A stretch of 64,000 bases of DNA. Origin: Puniceicoccaceae bacterium (GTDB lineage: Bacteria > Verrucomicrobiota > Verrucomicrobiia > Opitutales > Coraliomargaritaceae). The stretch covers positions 1-64,000 of the forward strand of contig PBYS01000098.1 of assembly GCA_002729725.1 (NCBI GenBank), in the 5' to 3' direction. Both the position numbers and the translations under genes were made by a program. Under the pieces are notes generated by a model, which saw nothing but the letters and a program-made list of their open reading frames with translations, had not been told where the DNA came from and did no database searches. Below, piece after piece: positions 26,654 through 36,032 of the stretch; the first letter of the stretch is position 1, and every line of letters begins with the position of its first letter.

Positions 26654-27823
26654 ATGAAAACCACTGGACTTGAAAAAATCCTCGGACGTATAGAGGACCT
26701 GGATTCTGTGAATCTGGGCATCTTAGTGCAGCGCTTGGCGCGCGAGCGTAAGATGCAAGAGACTGTCTTTAATACGATTCACGACGGCATCTTGGTAATC
26801 GATTCGGATGGGGTGGTGCAATATGCGAATAACGCAGCTCTATTGTTGATTGGTTTAAAGGAGAACGATATCGGAGTGACGCGTTTGTGGAAAATGGTGC
26901 CAGACCTCGCAAAATCCATCCATAGTGAGACCGTGGGCGGGATTCAGAAGTCGGGGCCAGTGCTCTCGCGCGAGATTGAGCTCAGCTATCCGGAGCACCG
27001 CGTGGTGCGGCTGTACATGGTGCCGATCGATGCGCAGGTGGGGCACGATGACTCGGGTGGCTATGTGATTGTATTGTCCGACATTACGGAAGAGCGAGTC
27101 TCGATGGAGGAACGCATCGAAAGCGAGCGTACTTCGTCTATTGTTCGCTTAGCGGCGGGCGTTGCGCATGAACTCGGGAATCCGCTCAATTCGTTGACGA
27201 TTCACTTGCAGTTGATTGAGCGCAAACTCAAGAAATTGAGCGAGCAAAAGGATGCAGCGAAGCTGGCGGAGTCGCTGCAGGTTTGTCAAGGTGAGGTGCA
27301 ACGATTGGATGGTATTATTACTCACTTTCTAGAGGCCGTGCGTCCACAGAAGCCTGAGCTCAATGAGCTGGATCTGTTGGCCCTGGTGGAAGAGGTGTTG
27401 CGGGTGCAAGAGGTCGAGCTCAGTGATCGGCTATTGGATGTTAAAGTTGAAGTGAGTGATGATTTACCTACGATCTTGGGCGACCGTGGGCAGATCAAAC
27501 AGGTCTTTTTCAATTTAATTAAGAATGCCATGGAGGCGATGCAGGCGGGGGGCAGCTTACGTGTGCTGGCGCGACGCGACGCGGATCACGTCTACGTGCA
27601 ATTTGTGGATACGGGTTCTGGCATATCGGAAGAAGACTTGTCTAAAGTTTTCCAAGCCTACTATACCACCAAGAAGGAAGGGCATGGTCTGGGGATGATG
27701 ATTGTCGAGCGGATCATGCGAGAGCATGGGGGCTGTATTAATATCGAATCTCACAAAGACAAGGGGACGGCTATTACGCTGCAGTTTCCGCGGCAGTTGC
27801 GGCGCACACGACTATTGGAGTAG
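26654..27823 (+). CDS. Cytoplasmic PAS-domain sensor histidine kinase (NtrB-like)
   Basis: 389 residues, no membrane segment. A PAS domain at about 35-150 ([20 protein letters not shown]) is followed by a HisKA dimerisation domain with phosphoacceptor His172 ([15 protein letters not shown]). The HATPase_c domain shows the N box ([16 protein letters not shown]), G1 (DTGSGI) and G2 ([18 protein letters not shown]). The layout resembles nitrogen-sensor NtrB kinases. No response regulator gene adjoins it, so it is an orphan. It follows coaB by 36 bp in the same direction. Confidence 0.85.
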   Translation: MKTTGLEKILGRIEDLDSVNLGILVQRLARERKMQETVFNTIHDGILVIDSDGVVQYANNAALLLIGLKENDIGVTRLWKMVPDLAKSIHSETVGGIQKSGPVLSREIELSYPEHRVVRLYMVPIDAQVGHDDSGGYVIVLSDITEERVSMEERIESERTSSIVRLAAGVAHELGNPLNSLTIHLQLIERKLKKLSEQKDAAKLAESLQVCQGEVQRLDGIITHFLEAVRPQKPELNELDLLALVEEVLRVQEVELSDRLLDVKVEVSDDLPTILGDRGQIKQVFFNLIKNAMEAMQAGGSLRVLARRDADHVYVQFVDTGSGISEEDLSKVFQAYYTTKKEGHGLGMMIVERIMREHGGCINIESHKDKGTAITLQFPRQLRRTRLLE

Positions 27824-27913
27824 TCGTGTGCACGGCCATATGTGTCAATCGGGTGAAGCTTTTCGGCAAAGTATTGACAAATCGGCCGTATCGATTACTT
27901 GCATAAGTCCCAG

Positions 27914-28516
27914 ATGGGCAATGGTCTTAAATTTCGAGTCCTGGTTTTGAATCGGTTGTGGCAACCGGTTAATATTGTTGGTGTCGAACGCGCTTTTAGT
28001 CTTTTGCTACAAGACCATGCGCAGGTTATTTATACGGGCGACGAGAATTTTCGTATGATGGATTCGGCCGCATGGCTGCAATTTTCGGAGGAGTCCGTGC
28101 CTGCGAAGGATGAGACTTGTATTCAAACCGTTCGGCTACGGATACGTGTACCTAAGGTGCTTTTGTTGCGTACATATGATCAGTTGCCATTGAAAGAAAT
28201 TCAATTCAACCGCGACAATCTATTCGAGCGGGATGACTACCGTTGCCAATACTGTGGGCAACATTTCGATGCGCAGCATTTAAATATGGATCATGTGATC
28301 CCGCGTGACCGCGGGGGGCGCACCTCGTGGGAGAATATTGTGACTTCCTGTATCAAGTGTAACTCTCGTAAGGCCAATCGTTTGCCGCACCAAGCGAATA
28401 TGCACTTGATTCGTAAGCCTGAGCGTCCGCGCTGGCGCCCTTTTGTGAGCTCATTGATCGGGCAGAGCTACGATCGGGACTGGGATCATTTCTTGAATCT
28501 TAAGAAGCCTGCCTGA
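27914..28516 (+). CDS. HNH endonuclease family protein
   Basis: 200 residues from ATG at 27914 (MGNGLKFRVLVLNRLWQPVN); an in-frame TTG at 27899 is less likely. The N-terminus VLVLNRLWQPVNIVGVERAF is typical of a widespread small HNH family. The HNH motif is complete: RDDYRCQYCGQ (zinc CxxC), LNMDHVIPRDRGGRTSWENI and TSCIKCNSRKANR. It probably binds one zinc and a catalytic metal; biological role unknown. The last 31 bp overlap tail-to-tail with the sulfatase gene. Confidence 0.8.
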   Translation: MGNGLKFRVLVLNRLWQPVNIVGVERAFSLLLQDHAQVIYTGDENFRMMDSAAWLQFSEESVPAKDETCIQTVRLRIRVPKVLLLRTYDQLPLKEIQFNRDNLFERDDYRCQYCGQHFDAQHLNMDHVIPRDRGGRTSWENIVTSCIKCNSRKANRLPHQANMHLIRKPERPRWRPFVSSLIGQSYDRDWDHFLNLKKPA

Positions 28517-29877
28517 GAAGAGCTGCGTGTTTGAATGGCCTCTGGATCGTAATTAGGATTAGGCAGGGCTTGCTGGGCATCGACTAGTCGCAGGCGTGCT
28601 TCCATAGTTTGAATCATTTGGGCCGCCTTTTCAGGCATTTTTTGGATCAAGTTGTCTGACTCTGAGAGATCGCTGGACAAATCGAAGAGTTGATAGCTCT
28701 CCGATTCGAGGTCTTTGATAAGTTTGTAGTGCTCCATTATAATCGCGCTTTGGGGTTTTTGTCGCGGGCCCAATCCGTAGTGTGGATAGTGGAAGAGAAA
28801 AACTCTCTGTGCTCGTTTGAAGCCGCTGGCATCGTTGCGAGCGAGTGCTGCCAAGCTGGAACCGTCTGTGTCTACTGGAGTATCGATGCCTGCCCATTCG
28901 CTGAAAGTGCTAAATAGGTCACAGCCAGTGACCGCTTGCGCGCAATGGCTATTACTTGGGACATCGGGGCCGCGAATAATTAAAGGTACGCGAATGCCGC
29001 CTTCGTAGAGGCTGCCCTTGCCGCCATTGAGAGGGCTGTTGCGCGATTCCCGCGGTTTGCTGCTGGCACCGTTGTCCGACATGAAGACGACATAAGTATT
29101 CTTAGAAAGGCCTAGGCTTTCGATATGTTGTAGTAATTGCCCGATACTGTTGTCCAAGTCATAGGTCATAGCGGCATAATCGATGTCGTTGTGACGGCTG
29201 CCTGCTGGCATTTGAGCAAATTTCGCCCTGGAAGTCGCGAGTGCTTCAATCGGGGAGTGCACTGCATAATGCGATAGCTGCAGGTAGAAGAGCGTGCCTG
29301 TGTGTGATTGTTCGCTGATGAAGGCCATGGCGCGCTTTGTGAGGCCAAAGACGTCTTTGGGGCCGTCTTGCACGTCGGGCATTTGATTGCCAGAATTACC
29401 ATCGTGCACATCGAAGCCATGTACGCTGGGGCTGTTTTTGCCGATATGCCATTTACCAAAGTGAGCCGTGGTGTAGCCTTGTTGCTGGAGCGCTTCAGCA
29501 ATCGTGAATGCGTCCTCCGGCAGTTCTTTCAGATGGCGTGGAGGCGCGAGCTTTTGATAGTTTTGTGTGCGGCTGCCCCCCGGGGTCGTTATGTGAAGCT
29601 CTGCGGGTGTTTTATCAGTGAGGATCGCTGCGCGCGACGGCGTGCATAGCGCTGCGGGAGCGTATGCCTGTGAGAAGCGCATGCCTGCTGCAGCGAGTGC
29701 GTCGATGTGAGGTGTTTGATAAAAATCACTCTTTGATTCTGGCAGTGCGGGATCCATGCGAGTGGAGCTGCCGGTCCAGCCCATGTCGTCGACTAAAATG
29801 AATACGATGTTGGGCGCGGCCTGCAGACTCGTGAAATAGAGTGAGAGCAGGAGTCCATGCAGTAAGTTAAATTTCAT
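28486..29877 (-). CDS. Secreted FGly-type sulfatase (S1 family)
   Basis: 463 residues with a signal peptide (MKFNLLHGLLLSLYFTSLQA). Motifs: APNIVFILVDDMGW (metal ligands), ALCTPSRAAILTDKTPAE with the formylglycine Cys in C-x-P-S-R, TAHFGKWHIGKN, VVFMSDNGASSK and NGGKGSLYEGGIRVPLIIRG. Full length and intact, unlike the sulfatases at 18.5 and 22.3 kb. Probably periplasmic, desulfating an algal glycan. It shares a 31-bp convergent overlap with the HNH gene. Confidence 0.9.
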   Translation of the reverse strand: MKFNLLHGLLLSLYFTSLQAAPNIVFILVDDMGWTGSSTRMDPALPESKSDFYQTPHIDALAAAGMRFSQAYAPAALCTPSRAAILTDKTPAELHITTPGGSRTQNYQKLAPPRHLKELPEDAFTIAEALQQQGYTTAHFGKWHIGKNSPSVHGFDVHDGNSGNQMPDVQDGPKDVFGLTKRAMAFISEQSHTGTLFYLQLSHYAVHSPIEALATSRAKFAQMPAGSRHNDIDYAAMTYDLDNSIGQLLQHIESLGLSKNTYVVFMSDNGASSKPRESRNSPLNGGKGSLYEGGIRVPLIIRGPDVPSNSHCAQAVTGCDLFSTFSEWAGIDTPVDTDGSSLAALARNDASGFKRAQRVFLFHYPHYGLGPRQKPQSAIIMEHYKLIKDLESESYQLFDLSSDLSESDNLIQKMPEKAAQMIQTMEARLRLVDAQQALPNPNYDPEAIQTRSSSQAGFLRFKK

Positions 29878-29888
29878 TAGTTATATTT

Positions 29889-31096
29889 TTATTGGGTGAC
29901 TCGCACGGCCTCACCGCCACGCACTAGGCGCACCATGTTTTGAATTCGAATGGCGTCACCTTGCGGTCCACGGCCTTGTGGGAATAGGGATGCGTCGCCC
30001 ACCTTCGGGTCGCTGCGCTGAGAGCCAGCACCATGCACGTCCAACCAAGCGCCTTCGCCAGTGAAGCGATCTCGCATATATCCCAGTGAGCGTCCGAACG
30101 AGAAGTAGACCGCTTGCGCAGCACCGCTAGTGTTCACATGTGTGCTACTGGTCCAGTAGTTGCCATAGTCTTTAACGCCCTGTTCATTGATGATTTCAGT
30201 GCACTTGAAGAGCGGGTCGATCGCTGCAGAATCTGTTGTATCGGGCGAGCGAGTGTAATCAATGATGCTTTGAAGCTCTTTGGCATTGGGTAAGCGCCAG
30301 TCGCTATAGCCCGCATGTTCCATATCTTCCGCATATTTCAATGCGGTCGGCCAGTCCATGCTTTCGCCGCTGTCGGCCTGCATCCAAGTCAATCCAGTGG
30401 CGCGGTCTTTAATGGTGCCATCCAAATTGTCACTGTATTGATTGACGCCATAGTTGGGATTGCCGCGCACGTAGAGCACGTAGAAGGTTTTCTCACGGCC
30501 GTGCGGATCGACTAAGCCGTAACCTTTAATGCGTCCATCGGCGAAGTTGACGCCAAAGTCTGTTTTTGCGCCCTTCATGGTGGTGCTCACATATAATGTG
30601 CTGCTCGCGAATTGTGAATCGATAATACGTTCGTTTTTGCTTGTGTCGCCGTATTCAAAATTAAAATACGAAGTGTCGATGAAGGGCGTCAGTGAGCGGG
30701 TGCTGGTGGCTCTTGGATCTGGGTCGGTGCCATTAAATTGTATGAGCGAATACAGCTCTTTGATTGAAGGGAGGCGCAATCCCTATATCCGCCGACCCGG
30801 CATTTGGCCGCAGCTGCCAGTGCGGCAGCGTAAGTTTTTTTCGCGCCGGGATCTTGCGTCCACATTAGGCCCGTCACTTGATCGCTAACTGTGCCGTCGT
30901 GGTTGTGCTGGTAAGCGGGCGCGTTGCCCGCGTATTGAGCGTCCTGACCGTAATAGCGCTCGCCTGCTGTGGGGAATTCAATCGCTTTAGCTGCATCATA
31001 GGCCTGCGCCTGTGCGGTGTCTACGATGGGATAGGTGACCGCAGTCGCGATGTGGGCGATGCTAAGACTCAGAAGTAGGGCGGTGGACAAATGCAT
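29889..31096 (-). pseudogene. Exported DUF1566 (Lcl-type) protein with a one-base frameshift
   Basis: Two frames form one gene of about 402 residues. The first (start 31096) has a signal peptide (MHLSTALLLSLSIAHIATAV) and DGTVSDQVTGLMWTQDPGAK, ending GGYRD. The second continues RLPSIKELYSLIQFNGTDPD and repeats the DUF1566 pattern: DRATGLTWMQADSGESMDW, GYSDWRLPNAKELQSIIDY, NYWTSSTHVN. At 30775-30778 the Trp codon of the first DWRLP is TG-CGC where TGG-CGC is expected, i.e. one G lost. It could be a real mutation or a sequencing error. It follows the sulfatase operon-fashion, 12 bp upstream of it. Confidence 0.8.
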
Positions 31097-31284
31097 AATA
31101 AAAAATGGGTAAATTCAAATCTTAGATGATGCAGGGGGATCGCGTCAGCCTGGATTAAGTTGCAGGAAATTTCCGGGGGTAATTGCATCGTCACACTGGC
31201 TGTCGCCCGCGAGTTACAATTATAGGAGTTCCTAAAAGTCATTTTAGCATGACGGCAAGAGCCGTTGTGTTGGCCCCTCTGTGC

Positions 31285-31320
31285 ATAAAAAAGCCACAGC
31301 CGCTATGCGGACTGTGGCTT
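31285..31320 (-). terminator. Rho-independent terminator of the ammonium transporter gene
   Basis: On the minus strand, AAGCCACAGTCCGC-ATA-GCGGCTGTGGCTT is followed by TTTTTTATG. A 13-bp stem with a single bulge, 27 bp after the stop. Confidence 0.9.
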
Positions 31321-31346
31321 GGTTGAAATAAACTTTTTAGAGGCGC

Positions 31347-32741
31347 TTATGCGAGATCTTCTTCAGGAAGGTCGGCATATACTTGGAAGTCGGCGTAGGC
31401 TTCATTGCCGTGCTCGCTGATGTCGAGGCCTTCCAGCTCTTCGCTCTCGCTGACACGTAGACCTGTGGTGGCCTTGATCGCTTTGAAGAGTAAGAGTGAG
31501 ACTGGGAATACGAATGCAAAGACAGCGAGAATACCAATCATTTGGACGCCGATTTGTTTGGTGCCGCCATAAAGTAAGCCGTCGGAGAGCAGGCCCGCAT
31601 CGATGGCGGTGCTGCCAAATAGGCCGACGGATAGGGTGCCCCAGATGCCACAGATACCGTGCACACTGACGGCCCCCACGGGGTCGTCGACGCGTAGCTT
31701 TTGCTCAAAGAAGAGCACTGAAAAGACTACGATGATCCCGCCAATCAAGCCGATCGCCATGGCACCGATGATAGAAACACTACCACAGCAAGCTGTAATA
31801 CTGACCAGACCCGCGAGCGCTCCGTTCAATGTCATGGACAGGTCGGGCTTACCGAACTTGAGCCAAGTGGACATGGTCGCACCGATACAACCTGTGGCTG
31901 CGGCAATCATTGTAACCATCGCGATGTAGGCCATGTCGTCGACTGCGCCCAAAGTGGAGCCTGCATTGAAGCCGAACCAGCCGACGATCAATATGAAGCA
32001 GCCCAAGGTGGCTAGTGGCATATTGTGCCCCGGGATCGGGAGAGCTTTGCCCTCTTTGTCAAACTTACCCTTACGAGCGCCGAGCACGATTGCACCTGCG
32101 AGGCCCGCCCATGCACCCACAGAGTGGACGACTGTAGAACCTGCATAGTCGCGCATGCCCATGGCGGCGAGCCAGCCGTCGCCACTCCAAATCCAGTGAC
32201 CAACGATAGGGTAGACGAAACAAGTGATTGCGATGGAGTAAAAGATGTAGGCGCTGAATTTTGTACGTTCGGCCATCACCCCCGATGCGATAGTCGCCGC
32301 AGTCGCGGCGAAAACCACTTGGAATAGCCACTCGGCCGCGACTAGATTCGTGGCTGCTAAATCGTCGCCGACCATCAGGGCGTCTTTCATAAATAAGAAA
32401 CCGTTGCTCCAACCGAAGATCCCTCCGATGGAATCGCCATACATGAGTGCGTAGCCTACAATGGCAAACGCGACCACCCCGAAGCTAAAGTCGAGCATGT
32501 TCTTCATCATGATATTACATGCGTTTTTCGCACGAGTCAGACCAGTCTCGACTAGCGCAAAGCCCGCCTGCATGAAAAAGACCAATACTGCGGCCATGAG
32601 ATACCAGAGTATATCACCTGTGTTTTGGCTGAGATAACTCGGAGCCTCTGCGACGACTTCTTGTGCCGATAATAAAGTCGGTGCGAGAAGCGTAGTGCCC
32701 GCTGCGAGTGAGCTAAGATATATGGATCGAGCTTTAATCAT
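31347..32741 (-). CDS. amt: Ammonium transporter
   Basis: 464 residues from ATG at 32741 (MIKARSIYLSSLAAGTTLLA); the longer frame would run into the upstream gene. Signal peptide, then 11 predicted helices with family motifs: GDILWYLMAAVLVFFMQAGF, ALVETGLTRAKNACNIMMKN, DYAGSTVVHSVGAWAGLAGA (pore His), LGCFILIVGWFGFNAGS and GAVSVHGICGIWGTL. The C-terminal cytoplasmic tail contains GLDISEHGNEAY as in Amt proteins controlled by P-II. No glnK is adjacent, unlike many bacteria. It starts 20 bp after the Roadblock operon and may be read through from it. Confidence 0.92.
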   Translation of the reverse strand: MIKARSIYLSSLAAGTTLLAPTLLSAQEVVAEAPSYLSQNTGDILWYLMAAVLVFFMQAGFALVETGLTRAKNACNIMMKNMLDFSFGVVAFAIVGYALMYGDSIGGIFGWSNGFLFMKDALMVGDDLAATNLVAAEWLFQVVFAATAATIASGVMAERTKFSAYIFYSIAITCFVYPIVGHWIWSGDGWLAAMGMRDYAGSTVVHSVGAWAGLAGAIVLGARKGKFDKEGKALPIPGHNMPLATLGCFILIVGWFGFNAGSTLGAVDDMAYIAMVTMIAAATGCIGATMSTWLKFGKPDLSMTLNGALAGLVSITACCGSVSIIGAMAIGLIGGIIVVFSVLFFEQKLRVDDPVGAVSVHGICGIWGTLSVGLFGSTAIDAGLLSDGLLYGGTKQIGVQMIGILAVFAFVFPVSLLLFKAIKATTGLRVSESEELEGLDISEHGNEAYADFQVYADLPEEDLA

Positions 32742-32760
32742 AGTTATTATGGTTGGTTGA

Positions 32761-34071
32761 TTAGAAATTTGCGCTTTGTTGGTCTTTGAAAAATTGCTCG
32801 TCGGCCATTGTTTCGAGTAAGTGTTGATTGACCACGTCGCTCTCGCCGTAGTTTTTGATTTCCTCGACTCCGATTGAATTTCGTTGGCTGAGGGCGACGG
32901 CATTGCGTAGTTGTCGCACGAGTTTTGCGTAGCTCAGTTCACTGCGGTGCTCCACTAGATGCTCAATTGCGGCATTAGAAATATAATGCACGAGCAGGAA
33001 GGGGTGCGCGCAGCGCAGTGTGCCCAGTAAAGTGTGACAGACGGGGGCAATGTCTTCGACCCGCGCACGCAAGGGAGGAATTGTTAGAGTGACTGCTTTC
33101 GCTTGGACGGCTTTGAAAGACGCTTCGACACCACGATGGAAGCAGGTCTCCGAGCCGTGTTCATGGGCAATGATCAATTGCATATGAGGATTGCGCAGGT
33201 TGTCCAGATACTGCTGAAAGAGCTTAATCTGCTCCATCGACTCTTCGGAGAAATCATCTGTGCGGCCCAAATAGCAGTTTATGGGCTGCTTCGCTTTATT
33301 CGCATTTTTTTCCATTTGCTCCAGCTCTTTGATACAGATGTTGTTGCTAGGTATCGTGTGGAGTGGTGTCGCGTCTTGGTTGAATTGATAGTTGAACTCG
33401 CGGGCAGCAAGCTCGTGTTCGGCACCTTCTTCGCCTGTGAGCACCAAAGTGCTTCCAGGCGTGCATCCTTCTTTTAGGGCCTGGACGAAGTCTTTGGCTA
33501 TCGGGCTATAGGCTGCGAGATAGCGTGCGTGGATGTCAACTTTCGGCTTGTTTGCAAATGGCCGGGAGGTCTTAGAACTGCTGCTTGGGCGGTTGCTCCC
33601 AAAAGGTGGTCGTGTGCCGTATGACGGACGTGTGCCGAATGGGCGCGGGGTTTTGGCGGTGCCTGTTGAGCGGGTGTTGCCAAAGGGAGCTCGAGTTGCC
33701 CAACTACGGCTAGAACTGCTTTCGTTGGTGCTATTGCGAAAGGCGTTTTTGAGGCGCGCTTTGGCGCGTTCGGCATGGCTGGGCAAGATAATCAGCGCGG
33801 TATAGCCTTGGGCCTTTATTTCGTTACCAGTATTGCTTTCAGAGTAGTGTTGGAAGCCGATTAGATTGGCAGTGGGCTGGGCCGCTTTTAGGCGCTCCAA
33901 TTCGATTTCTGATAGCTCACAGGAGAGATCGATGAGTAAGTCGCTTGGTGTCTCGGACAGTGCACCTAAAAGTTTTTTAGCATCCTCGTGGAAGGTGGGT
34001 GTATAGCCCAGATCGCGTAACAAAAGTGCTAGTTGGCTGCGCGTAGTCCGATTTGCTGTGAGCACATGCAT
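32761..34071 (-). CDS. Degenerate receiver/AAA+ (NtrC-like) protein with Arg-Pro-Phe-Gly linker
   Basis: 436 residues. Residues 1 to about 110 resemble a receiver domain (MHVLTANRTTRSQLALLLRD, PSDLLIDLS) without the usual acidic pocket. Residues about 115-175 are low complexity with PFG/RPxxGTRP repeats (TPRPFGTRPSYGTRPPFGSN). The remainder resembles a sigma-54 activator AAA+ domain, retaining IPPLRARVEDIAPVCHTLL. Its Walker A is degraded (LTGEEGAEHELA, no GKT/S or GKE) and no GAFTGA loop is present. It probably does not hydrolyse ATP or activate sigma-54; a scaffold or adaptor role with the adjacent Roadblock proteins is inferred. Confidence 0.6.
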   Translation of the reverse strand: MHVLTANRTTRSQLALLLRDLGYTPTFHEDAKKLLGALSETPSDLLIDLSCELSEIELERLKAAQPTANLIGFQHYSESNTGNEIKAQGYTALIILPSHAERAKARLKNAFRNSTNESSSSRSWATRAPFGNTRSTGTAKTPRPFGTRPSYGTRPPFGSNRPSSSSKTSRPFANKPKVDIHARYLAAYSPIAKDFVQALKEGCTPGSTLVLTGEEGAEHELAAREFNYQFNQDATPLHTIPSNNICIKELEQMEKNANKAKQPINCYLGRTDDFSEESMEQIKLFQQYLDNLRNPHMQLIIAHEHGSETCFHRGVEASFKAVQAKAVTLTIPPLRARVEDIAPVCHTLLGTLRCAHPFLLVHYISNAAIEHLVEHRSELSYAKLVRQLRNAVALSQRNSIGVEEIKNYGESDVVNQHLLETMADEQFFKDQQSANF

Positions 34072-34094
34072 ATTGTCAGTTGCGAGTGGCTATA

Positions 34095-34664
34095 TTAGTA
34101 GCGAGTGCCACGGAAGGAGCGGCTTGGACGTGGTCTAGCCACTCGCTCGCCTCTCGCGGGAGCTTTGTTTTCGGGGGCTGGTTCGGGATTCGTGGGTTCT
34201 GCTGCGGGGGCCGGTTGTGGCGCTGGTGTAGGAGCGGGAGTCGGTGTCGGCACCGCTGCTTGAGCGGGTTCAGGAGTCGTAGTCTCCTGGACTGGAGGCT
34301 CTGCTAGAATCGCGCGCATCTCTCCCACCACTTTAGGAGTGATATGTTTGAGCACGATGTTGGTGACCATGCGTAGGGAGACTAGATTGACGTTCGGGTC
34401 GATCGCTACCAGTAGGAACACGTGCCGGCTACGACGCAGGCGTATGTATTTCTGAGGGAATTTTAATAGATAGTCGTCGCAAGGCATGTAATTCTCATCG
34501 ACAGCTTCGTAGAGCGTTTTGATACGCCGCGCCAAATCGTCCAAGAAAGAATCTAAAAAGAATTCGGGGAGTGCGTTGTGTAATAAGTTGCCCTTCTTAT
34601 CTAGGATGCAGGCGCCATCGACTCCTGGGAGCTCTAATACATTTTTAATGATTTTATCGATCAT
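34095..34664 (-). CDS. Roadblock/LC7-like domain protein with Pro-Ala-rich tail
   Basis: 189 residues. Residues 1-120 fit a Roadblock/LC7 fold (MIDKIIKNVLELPGVDGACI, LDKKGNLLHNALP, HVFLLVAIDPNVNLVSLRMV). Such domains regulate small GTPases of the MglA/Rag type or form scaffolds. Residues 125-189 are repetitive Pro-Thr-Ala (PTPTPAPTPAPQPAPAAEP) ending RPRPSRSFRGTRY, echoing the Arg-Pro-Phe-Gly-Thr-Arg motifs of the downstream protein. Gaps to the neighbours are 23 and 10 bp, so one operon. Confidence 0.65.
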   Translation of the reverse strand: MIDKIIKNVLELPGVDGACILDKKGNLLHNALPEFFLDSFLDDLARRIKTLYEAVDENYMPCDDYLLKFPQKYIRLRRSRHVFLLVAIDPNVNLVSLRMVTNIVLKHITPKVVGEMRAILAEPPVQETTTPEPAQAAVPTPTPAPTPAPQPAPAAEPTNPEPAPENKAPARGERVARPRPSRSFRGTRY

Positions 34665-34674
34665 AGTTACTGGT

Positions 34675-34983
34675 CTAAGTTAATAATTCACCTAGGATTT
34701 CATCTACATTAGCACGGCTATGACAGAGCATGCCTAAGCACTCTTCTTCTTGTGGGATACAGACTGCCTTTGTATTGGCACTTTCCAGGTGAACCTCTTC
34801 GATCGAGTCCATGCCAAAGGGTTCACCTATCATATCGGCTACTTGAGAAATGTAACTCAATACGCTGCCAAAAACCTCGAGATCATCACTGGTGCTTTCG
34901 ATGACGGTGCCATTTGAACTACATGCGATCGCGCCGATGAATCCACGCTCTTCTAATTCCGACAGTTCTATATTTTCAAACAT
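34675..34983 (-). CDS. Small Roadblock/LC7-like protein
   Basis: 102 residues, single domain: GFIGAIACSSNGTVIESTSD, LSYISQVADMIGEPFG, VCIPQEEECLGMLCHSRANV, matching the alpha-beta pattern of MglB/Roadblock proteins. It is the first gene of the three-gene operon. No MglA-type GTPase gene lies in the window. Confidence 0.65.
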   Translation of the reverse strand: MFENIELSELEERGFIGAIACSSNGTVIESTSDDLEVFGSVLSYISQVADMIGEPFGMDSIEEVHLESANTKAVCIPQEEECLGMLCHSRANVDEILGELLT

Positions 34984-35339
34984 GCGTTGGTATCAGCAAC
35001 GCGCATGCCAACCGTGTCATAAATACTTTTCTACACTGATCTATCGGCACATCATGACGTTTTTGTGACTCTGATGGCTAAAAACTGAGCATTGTTTCAT
35101 CATTAGATCGTTAAAAATAACTCTAATTGATAAATCCCGTAAGGTTTTCTGATATGAGCTGTAGCTATTTTGGTAGGGAGTATCACGTAGATGCTCAAAT
35201 TGGATGCATTATAGTGCATGTTGCGCCTTACTTAGTTGTCGAGCGGATGATTACGGGAATTTCATGGCGCTCTGGTGTGGCGGCGCTTATTGCGCTACGG
35301 CCTCTACTGCATGTGGGGCAAGGCGCTTGTTCGAGTGCA
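34984..35339. other. Intergenic region, no gene recognised
   Basis: 356 bp between the Roadblock operon and lspA. It presumably contains the Roadblock operon promoter. An open frame on the plus strand here (35127-35396) reads into the end of lspA and has no recognisable features. I see no structured RNA or repeat. Confidence 0.5.
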
Positions 35340-35882
35340 TTAACTCTTAGCGGCCTTTTTCTGGTTTTCTATTCGGAAGCTCCAGATCAGGTATAGAATT
35401 GTGCCAATCACAATGCCGCAGTCGGCGATATTGAATGAGGGGTAACGTCCGGTAGGCATGACCCAGGGGATCGTAAATGGGAAATGAAAGTCGAGGAAAT
35501 CGATTACGTGCCCGTGAATCAAGCGGTCGATCATATTGCCTAAGATACCACCGATCAGCAGGCCAAAGGCCCATTGCATGGGCTTGCGGTACAATTCTAA
35601 ACTGTGCCGTAGTTTGTAGATCGCGAAGAGCGTGATGAGTGCGAACAAGGCTAAGAGTCCGCCGTAGCCAGATAGCATGCCCCAAGCGGCGCCTTCGTTG
35701 CCGATGTGAACGATATAGAAGAAGCCGTCAATCACCGTAATGGCTTCGGGCGGGTAGTAGCTGTCGAGCGCGAGGTTGTTAAAAATCCAAGCTTTAGTGA
35801 TCTGGTCGAGCACGAAGACAACGATGGCCGATACGAAGAGTAATCGGTAGCGATTGAGTTTACTGAGTGATTGATTGGGCAT
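35340..35882 (-). CDS. lspA: Lipoprotein signal peptidase (signal peptidase II)
   Basis: 180 residues, four membrane helices. The catalytic Asp pair lies in the conserved blocks GGILGNMIDRLIHGHVIDFL and PSFNIADCGIVIG; the first block VLDQITKAWI and the HIGNEGAAWGML block (usual N-x-G-A-A-[FW]-[SG]) are also present. It cleaves prolipoproteins ahead of the lipid-modified Cys in the inner membrane; substrates here include the TPR lipoprotein and the ecotin. Downstream context is unrelated. Confidence 0.93.
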   Translation of the reverse strand: MPNQSLSKLNRYRLLFVSAIVVFVLDQITKAWIFNNLALDSYYPPEAITVIDGFFYIVHIGNEGAAWGMLSGYGGLLALFALITLFAIYKLRHSLELYRKPMQWAFGLLIGGILGNMIDRLIHGHVIDFLDFHFPFTIPWVMPTGRYPSFNIADCGIVIGTILYLIWSFRIENQKKAAKS

Positions 35883-35962
35883 TAGTTCGAGCGGCCTAAG
35901 CTGCCAGTGTTTATTGCAGGTGCAACCCCGCAGTTGTTCAAAATGCGAGGACTGGCAAATAC

Positions 35963-36011
35963 AATGCCCAATGCCAATGCCAATGCCAATGCCAATGCCA
36001 ATGCCAATGCC
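35963..36011. repeat. Hexanucleotide tandem repeat (AATGCC)n
   Basis: Seven perfect AATGCC units at 35970-36011, preceded by one more unit at 35963 separated by a single C. It lies between corA's stop codon and the lspA start, about 80 bp upstream of lspA. Copy-number change by slippage is plausible and might affect lspA expression. Confidence 0.9.
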
Positions 36012-36032
36012 TCGTGCGGGGGCCTCTGTTGT

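Noticed and set aside
35127..35396. 89-codon plus-strand frame between the Roadblock operon and lspA
   Set aside because: Runs into the 3' end of lspA, no recognisable domain, no signal peptide, no neighbour in the same direction.
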